Below, piece after piece: positions 29,001-38,000 of a stretch of DNA of 64,000 nt; position 1 is the first letter of the stretch; the number at the start of each line of letters is the position of its first letter. A program made the translations under genes and the position numbers. This stretch comes from Acanthaster planci (Eukaryota; Echinodermata; Asteroidea; Valvatida; Acanthasteridae), in NCBI RefSeq assembly GCF_001949145.1, contig NW_019091582.1, positions 626,569 through 690,568 on the forward strand, given 5' to 3'. The notes beneath the pieces were generated by a model that made no database searches, was not told the DNA's origin, and was given only the letters and a program-made list of their open reading frames with translations.

Positions 29001-32000
29001 TGCGATGGGTCTGCTGCAATCACAAATCTGTGGCATGATCTCCAGTTAGGTCAAAGTCTGTGCACATGCAGTACAGTATGTAGTTTAAAAACATAAACTT
29101 TGATGTGCATAATGTGCATGTACCTGTACCTGCATGCAACAACATACATGCACATGTACATGAGCAAAAACGTGATGTCATTCCAGGCAGAAATCTTTTT
29201 GCTGTAAATTTATTAGCTTCGGTGATCTGTTGCTCATTCTGGTTCAAGACAGCAAGCCAATGAGGAAAGTCTACTTAATTATTTTCAGTGAGCACTTTAA
29301 GGTTTAGAATTTGAATGGAAAACCACCGAAATGAACCGTCTCGTCTTGCAATGACGTCGCAGAAATGTCTTCATTTCTAAGAAATAGCCTGTAAATGTAA
29401 AATATAGTAATTTTGAAAATGTGCATTTTTCAGAGAGAATAACCATGGTAACCGGAGAGATATCAGAAACCGGTAGTTTGAAAGTGGCGCAAAACATGTT
29501 CCAAAGACAAATTCACCGCAGTGACTCCTGTGAACACTTGACTCAAGCAAATTATCCAATGCCTCCTAATAACACTCCTCACATGGAACTGTGGGAAAAT
29601 ATCCACTCTATCATTACCTATTTAATAACTATTCATACCTGGGACAGTTTTTCTATTCCTATTGGTTGAAACGCATCACGTGACCGTGTATTAGCATTTG
29701 ATAATGCCCGCTTAGAAATGACAATGCCCACTGCATGAATCATGCGCTGGCACATGGATATGAGACAGTTTAATCCGGTATGATTGGTCAGGAGTCTGGG
29801 TGCACGCCATGCACTACGCGCGCACCACGTCCATTGAAAGGGATTGTCTTGGACAACTTTCAAAAGAAACCATAAAATGGAGAGTGGTGTGCGGAAAAAT
29901 GAAAACTGGTTTTTGAACAAAATTGTTGGAAATCCGTACGTTGACTTCTTTTACATGTAACTTTCTGAATAAAAAGGTATTTATGAACATGATGAATGGG
30001 AATAAATATCTACTTACAGCCAGTCTTAAACTAATTGATGTTTAAGACCTTGCTCAGGAGAACAAATGCTGGCAATGCCCAGTCACGTCCATTCTCCTGA
30101 GCTGGTCTTAAACGCACGTTTAAGACTGACGAAGGACATTCCCGATCCTAAAACCTGAAAACCAGCTTTTCTGACATTTCCCATATTTGTACTTTTGCCA
30201 GATTTTCACGTCAAGATAGTTGGCTTCATCGTTATTTGATTCCAATCTCTCATCACAACCTGGGGAGATTTCATCTTATTACTGGCTGATGACTCCCCAG
30301 CTGGGATACAAGAAAGTGTAATGTGCACGGTCTTAAATAAATGACGATGTGAGCCTATCTCCTGCCAGGGCAATGATAAGTGAACGCAACAGCTGCAACT
30401 TCCTATCACTAAACTATCAAGTATGTATGCGTAGAGTTTTTCTTCTCCCTTTTGGAAAGAGACACGCAGAAGTTTTGCACGCACATGCGCATGCAGACTT
30501 CAGAAATGAAGCGGTCACAGAAAGAAGATGCATAAATGTGCATGTGTACATGTACAGTGTACATGTATGTACTGTCCGTGGAAAACTGGTTACTCAATCA
30601 GCACACGTTGGGCATGTGTGCCAGAAAGTTAAGTGTACATGTAAATGTACACTTAATGTACATGGAGGAAGGAGGGTGTACATGTGACTCTCTTCTAAAC
30701 AAGACGGAAGCAAATTATATTAAGTATACATGTACATGTTAATTTCCTCGTATACAGTTACCATGGTTACATGTACCTGGAACTGTTCTAGACTTAGTGA
30801 TAAGAAGGAAGAATGGCTGTTATACCGGTATTTGTTGGGAGTTTTTCAGGGTGGAGGCAAAATGACAAGTAGGGAAGAAAACTTTCGGTATTTTGGGGGG
30901 GGGATTTTGTCGGTATCAGAAATTATTAGAACAAAAATCTGAAGGTGTATGAACACAGTATTCATGACAACTCTCATTAAATTCAGCATGCACATTTTTA
31001 ACTCGAACAGCTCTTGAAGAGATTTGGTTAAAATCCCCCAATTATTCGCTGTTACAACACCCTCTACTATTAACGCACAGAGCGACCGCTGAATCACTTA
31101 CCAGCAGATCTCTGGGGCCAGCCTCAGCTCGGATTGCACTAAATTTAGGAGGTAGGCTGCCTGCCTTCAGCCGGTCAAATGTCACCTGAACAGAACTCTG
31201 CAAAAGGAAAGAAGAAACAACAGCATTACAGTTTTTTTTACACCTTAAGGTGCATAAGACAGTGCCTACCGGCACTCTACCTGAAGATCGGAAGTACGGT
31301 ATCTTTTCATGAGTTTTCTGAGTGGTTTTCAAATCTGCAGTGTGACCAGCTTATCTTTTTTCAAAGTGAGTTGACAGAGGTTCAGATAGCAACTTCTATC
31401 CCCTTAAAATTATACTACTGTAGATCCTCGTCGGTAAGAGTATGGGGCCATTAAATCTGGCCTTCAATAGATATTAGCATTTATAACAAAAGAAAATGTG
31501 GGGAAAAAGGACACTCGCTACTGGTACTTTGCATTGGACCTTTTGGCAGAGATGTTAAATCAACAGCCATAAAGGCCAGGGAAGCCGAAATACAAACCCA
31601 ACATTTTCAATGAAAAAAAGCCTGAAATCAGGCTTTTTTTGCCTGAAAACCTGCATGCCTAAATTTCTGCTTCAGGAAATATGACTGGCTTCAGACCATG
31701 TGACTGGCATCAGGTCATGTGACTGGCTTCAAGCCATCTGGATGCTGGGCTGAAGCTATTTTTTTGCAGAGTTGGCTGACGGCTTTATTTTTGTAATGAA
31801 CAAAGCAGACATACATGTATACCTTTGTTTTAACACACTGCAGTTGAGGACTGTGTAATTCATGACCAGTAGCAGTGAACAATGGAACACATTGTCCTTG
31901 GGCACATGTATTGGTAAGTAAACATTATAATGTGTCACCATATGCACCACTATGTGACCAATTTTTAGTACATGTACATACATGTACTTCGTTCACCTTT

Positions 32001-35000
32001 CATCCTCAATTCTCCAAACTTTTCCAGCTTTTAATCAGCATTCATCCTCAATCCTCCAAAATCCTCCAAAACTACCCGGAGGATTTTGGAGGATTGAGGC
32101 GGGTTGGGGTTTTAACCACTTGCTGCTGCGGTTTCTGGATCCGAACTCCTAGGGTTTGTACATGTATGTACACATAGCCGGGCTGCCCGAGATCTGACAA
32201 AAGAGCTGGGCCTAGTAACAAAGACTGCACTCGGAACAAAAGACCGAGCTGCTAGGAATTGCCAACATTTTTTCAGTTGTCAATATTTTGCAGAGGAAAT
32301 CCATCATTGTTTTGAATGATTATACCACTGTTTGTGACATTCAGTGCAAGCGGATTACCATCGGGGACAAAAGCACTCCAGGGGAGAGCGATACAATACT
32401 GCTGCACGCTAATCACTGGGCCAGTTCAGGAAGAAAACAAAATTAACGCACAATCTCAGCTCTCTTTACAAGGAGGCAGGCCCGGCTGAAATACCCGGAC
32501 TCGTATCAATAGATGCTGTCTGTCAGATTAGAGTAGCCACAAGACAGTTATTTGTGTGGGTGTAAACGTCCAGTAAATGAAGCTATGAATTTTTGACGAA
32601 TTTTGAAAAAGGAAACTCTTGAAAATCCCCAGGTATATGTCATGCAACTTCAAATTCAACCGTATGGTTTATTAATGCAGTACATACATGTACTTTCAGT
32701 GTAGACAGTAGAGAGCAACTCGACACATTTCAAAAGTGCAGTTTCCTGTTGCTAATGCAAATGGATACATTACTGAGAAATTAAGGCCGGTTTGCATGTA
32801 CTTCAGGCAAATGTGAAAGTGAAGCAACTTTGACATTATGAAACATCTGCTGCTTATTTCACTCCATTTGAAATGTGAAATTCCCAGGAATAATTGATCT
32901 GACATCACAAAAGCAAGTTTGCTTTCATACCGAGTATTTGCAGGCCTTAATGTACAGGATGCGGTACATAAACACGTACCGATATGTGTACATGTACATG
33001 TTTTGTACATGTATGTATGAAGGCGTGCTGGTGTCTAGGCGTCACATTTTTCACCCTTTTGGACATGTAAAAACAAGCCTGTAAAAGCAGATTTAAACTT
33101 CAGCAACAATTGGGCACTGTTTCACTTTTTCAAATCAAGGCAAACTTGAGTTCAATTTTCACATGCTGGCCGAAACCCTGGGTCACAGACAGCCGATTGC
33201 TGCCTTCTGCTTCATTTATCGGTACTACCAAACATACATTGTACTAATGTAGGCCTACATGTACATATCATGTCTTTGACTAATTTTGACTGAATAGACA
33301 ACTTTGTGCAGTTTGTGTGTGAATTGTCAGGGCTTTTACATGTAAGACGTGCACACCGGTATTTTCACTCACAAAAGAAAAATTAAGGCTGTTGTTTTTG
33401 AACACACTCTTCTGGAACACACTCATCTGGAACACGCTCATCTGGGTTCACTCTCATCTGAAACACACTCATCTGGGTTCACACTCATCTGGAACACACT
33501 CATCTGGAACACACTCATCTGGAACACACCCATCTGGGTTCACACTCATCTGGGTTTACACTCATTTAGAACACACTAATCTGGAAAACACTCATCTGGA
33601 AAACACACTCAACTGGGTTCACACTCATCTGGAACACACTCATCTGGGTTCACATTCATTTAGAACACACTCATCTGGAAAACACTCATCTGGTTCACAC
33701 TCAACTGAACACACTCATCTGGAACACACTCATCTGGGTTCACACTCATCTGGAACACACTCATCTGGAACACACTCATCTGGAATACACTCATCTGGAA
33801 CACGCTCATCTGGAAACACCTTTTTTCCACAAAGAAATGCATGGTTGCCTTTTGGTGAATAGTTTTCAAGTTGAGACTCAGGAGTGCCGGTGCATAGACT
33901 CATGAGCGATCACATGCAAATACATGTACCTGTACAAGTACTCTGAAAAAAGATACACGTGCGTAACAATGTACGCATACAAATTTCATTAGCATGGTTG
34001 TGGAATGTGAAACAGACCCCATGTGCATGGACGTAGCAGAAGTAAAACAAATGTTTTTAAAATCTTTTGAGAAAACTCAGAATAACAAACAAAAGTGAGG
34101 GCAGCCAAAAGAGAAAGAATTTTGAAAAAAATCTAGCTTTGAAATTAAAATTGAAAACTAGCAAACTCACTGAACATACTGGTAAACTTGCAATGAATTG
34201 TTATAAAAAAGATTGACAAAAATTGGAAGTTCCATTTAATTCAATTGTCCTTAAAGTGTAAAAAAATTTAAATGGCGCAGGGTAGACCTGCCTCCACAGT
34301 CTTAAGGGACAATTTCCTAGTGTGAACCGCACTGTAAAGACAGAAATTTGACCTCCATAGTCAACGTGTGTAGCCCCCATAACCAGGTAACAAAGCACTG
34401 TTACTGTACACAATCATGGGTAGGACTTTTTGGCATTAATTTTAAGCGGGCATTTATTTTTTGTTTTTTTCTTTTATTGAGAAGTTAGAAGCACGGACAA
34501 AAATGTTTTCCTCATACCAATGGCAGTTTTAGTCAAAAAAAGCAGCACTGTGTTGTCCAAATAACCTGCGAACAAGTCTTTATAACAAAATTCGAAATTG
34601 AGGATTTCACCCATTATTCTGTTCTCCATTGTTATCGTTCAGTACGCTTACTCATAATATTGATTATGTATTAACGCACAGAAGATGAATGGAAAATAAC
34701 AGGGAGACCAATTATGCATAGAGCAGTCTGATGTACATGTACATTTGTGCGTGCAATATGACTGCCTTGCCCACCGACAACTGGGCACTCATTTGCATGT
34801 AAATGACACAACTCAATTATCATCCATTAGGTTGGTTGGGCAGATCTGGGAGCTGACAGACAATCGACAAACAACATCCAGGCCGCGCCTGGGCAGCGGC
34901 ATAATGGTACCTGTACTTGTTATTTGCTTCATGATGTACATGTACACGTACAGTATGGGTGCCTGACTCAGCAAGTAATGGGCCTTCATTAGCACTGCAC

Positions 35001-38000
35001 CAGGTGCATTTAACAATCAGTGAGTGTATACTGGTACATGGGGTAGGCTGTGTGCAACATGCCGAAGTACTACATGTACATGTACCGGAACATGTATTAC
35101 ATGTGTCAACAACTACAGTGTACATGTAACAAGCACAATACCAGTTGGGCTCCTACACTGTATGTACATGTACATTGTTAACTATCACACTGAATACATC
35201 TCATTTATTTTCAAATGATTTCTGAACATCCAAATCCTGAACAAGGTACATGTATGGTACAATGTACATGTACAGTACATGTACATGTACGAAAGGGCAG
35301 GACTGCTCGTGCAGCCCTGCCCAACTGTCCATCATCTTGTTTGCATGGGACTGACTTACAGGTAGAAAAGGAAATTTAATAATAATACATGTACATTTGT
35401 ATGCGGTCTCCACTCTACATGTAGGTGAAAAGTTTGGGTTTCCTGCAGGATTCTGAACATGGATTTCCTTTTTTTTATGCATGCACTACATGTACATGCA
35501 GGACCTTCTGCAGAGCAACAGTCTCTGACTGTTAGCATTTGACAGCAGGAATTAGATTCGGATGAGGATTGTCTCTTTTAAAATGGACTCTTTAAAAACT
35601 GTTTAGCAAGATATTTTTTTTATTAAACTGGTCAAATGCAAAGGGACAGAGGAATACACAGCGAGACCATCTCACACGTGATGCAAGAACAACGGACAAA
35701 AAACATGAGAGATCTGAACAAAGTAAATTTTTACACCGGATGTATACATGTCTTCTGACAGAAACTGACCGTGTGTGCTTGGCGGCCTCCTAAGGCAGGT
35801 ACGCATTAACCTGTCAAGATGGAGAGTTCCACCCAGGGGAGTTTCCACTAAGGGGACATTGTTGCTGTGTAAAAACATGCCATCTCTTGCTCCTGCGCGG
35901 CAGTAGCATAAATTTGTGTTGTTGAGTGGCAGGAGGGGTTGGGAAGTGACCAGCAATGGTGGGTGAGGAGACTGAGAACCATGTGACACTGCCATGGGTA
36001 TCCCTCAGACACCATCCCCTCATAAAATTGTTTTTTGTAGGAGCCATGCATATTTCCGACACTATGACAGCCCGCTACCGTATGAAGATACATGTAAATT
36101 AGGCATGGCATGTGGCCTAGTGGTTTAATAGGGCTTGTAGCGTCTGATCATTGGGTCAGGGGTTCGAATCCAGCTGGTGGCAGCATGTTGTGATCTTGGG
36201 CAAATCACTTTACCCCTATGTGTCCCTCTCCACCCAGGAGTAAATGGGTACATGTACCTTTGAGGGCAGATGTGGTTTGGTATTTTGTGTACATGTATAC
36301 TCTTTTTATATGAGATATTTTACTCAGAAAAAAATTACAAATTAAGAAAAAATGGGTCCTTAACTTTTTTTCAGTAGTGTACCAGTATGTTTAGCCGTAG
36401 TATACTGGTATGTTTAGCCATTTGCATCTGATATGGAAGCATTAGACTCCCCAGCGAGCTGAGATTTTTCAGGAACATTCAGTTGTGAGTCCAATGTGCA
36501 AGGATAATGATAATACAGCGCATGGAGACTTTATAAAAATGCAATTTATAAGAACTGTTCATGATCATTATTGTAATGCGCCTACATGTACATGTACACG
36601 TATGTACGTACTGGTGCATGTACTGTATGCAAATAAAGAACGAATGAACTGAAGGTTTACAGTGTACAGGCCAGTAGTCCAGTCTGCAAATCAGTATAAA
36701 CTGAAAAATCACCCTAATCATTCATCTGAATGTAGTGTATTTCCTATAATCTGTCTATTTCTGAATCCAACTCTAAACTAAAGTGAGATGCATTATCAAG
36801 TGGCCTTTTTACTCTGACTGTCTGTCTGAGAGCACATGGGTGATAATAAACAATTGTTATCTTTACTTAGCACAAGAAAATGGGGGGGGTGATCTTATAA
36901 ATGACCCATCCCTGTTCCAAAACTGGAGGGATATCTGTGCCAACCCCCCCCCACCAGGTTTTTGTTCATGCTGCGTGGGTGGCACAATGCTTCCACTTGG
37001 ACAGGGGAGGGCCTCCTGATGTGTTTACCAAGAATTCATGTACATGTAGCACTTTCTCTTTTGCCTACCAGTGCTGGTGTAGGGAGCCATAGTTGGCAGA
37101 AAGTTCATCAGTACAATACACGTAAAAGGTTTTGCTACAAAATGCACAGCTGCGCAATCAAAAGGCTGACATTGCTGCAGTTACCTATATGGCACTTTAG
37201 ACTGGTTGCTATTTACCTCTACTGCACCAATCTGCAGCATTGGAGACAGGAACCACAGTCTGTGCATACATGTAACAAATTAATGTTGGACTTGACGTAC
37301 ATGTAAAGAGTGTATCATTGGCAAATTGAGATGGTACTAACCCTACCACAATAGGTGCTGCTCGTCCGAGTAACCATGGTACATGTAACTACAGGACCCG
37401 ACAAATTGTGATACTAGGACCATGTCCAAACGTTAAAAGAGGTGATTGATAGGGTTCTGGTTCAAGTTTAACTCAGACTGAATACAAGAAGGTGCTACAA
37501 ACTGATTAATGAAAATATAAACATTCATCTACAGTACATGTAGGGCCTACTACGTGTACATCAGGCACAAGGGCAGATGCAGACTTAGCTGTAGATGTAC
37601 ATGTAGGTCCTTAACAATTTATTTGTCATACTTGGCATTGTTTTACATTCAGCGGGATGTCAACTGTCATGAGAGCTGACCCAAATGTACAGGTAGGCCT
37701 AGTCTTATCCCGACATCCTTGACAATGACAATGTCACTACGATTGCCAACAGGCTACAGAGAGTAGAGGCGCAGATCACAACTCAGGGACTGTCCCTGGA
37801 TTTGGAGAATTCCCTTTATATGGGGACAACACCAGTCCCCCCCCAAAAGAGAATGTCCCCATAAAAGGGGACCTTTTCCCAAGTGGCCTTGGGTCAAAAA
37901 TATCCATGCACTATTATCATTTTTTTTTCTCCCGCATTTTCCATCCATTTAAGATATTCAAATTGTTTTTTATAAACTCTGTGCCATGCTACTCGATTGA

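Larger units (their letters stand above)
22905..31101. other. C2CD2L intron 2
   Basis: An 8.2-kb intron, the densest in TACATGTA motifs (main clusters 23050-23120, 24310-24786, 26870-27060, 27220-27265, 27700-27740, 28850-29010, 30540-30770). It also carries MITE E, element G and repeat L copy 2. No gene is recognised. Confidence 0.6.

Noticed and set aside
31613-31640. Rho-independent terminator
   Set aside because: The hairpin with a T tract has the right look, but the window is eukaryotic and the site lies in an intron, so it is listed only as a hairpin.
33392-33862. 156-codon plus-strand frame of HSSGT-type repeats
   Set aside because: It arises from the 15-bp minisatellite with no stop in the unit. 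No start context, signal or flanking non-repeat coding sequence supports it.
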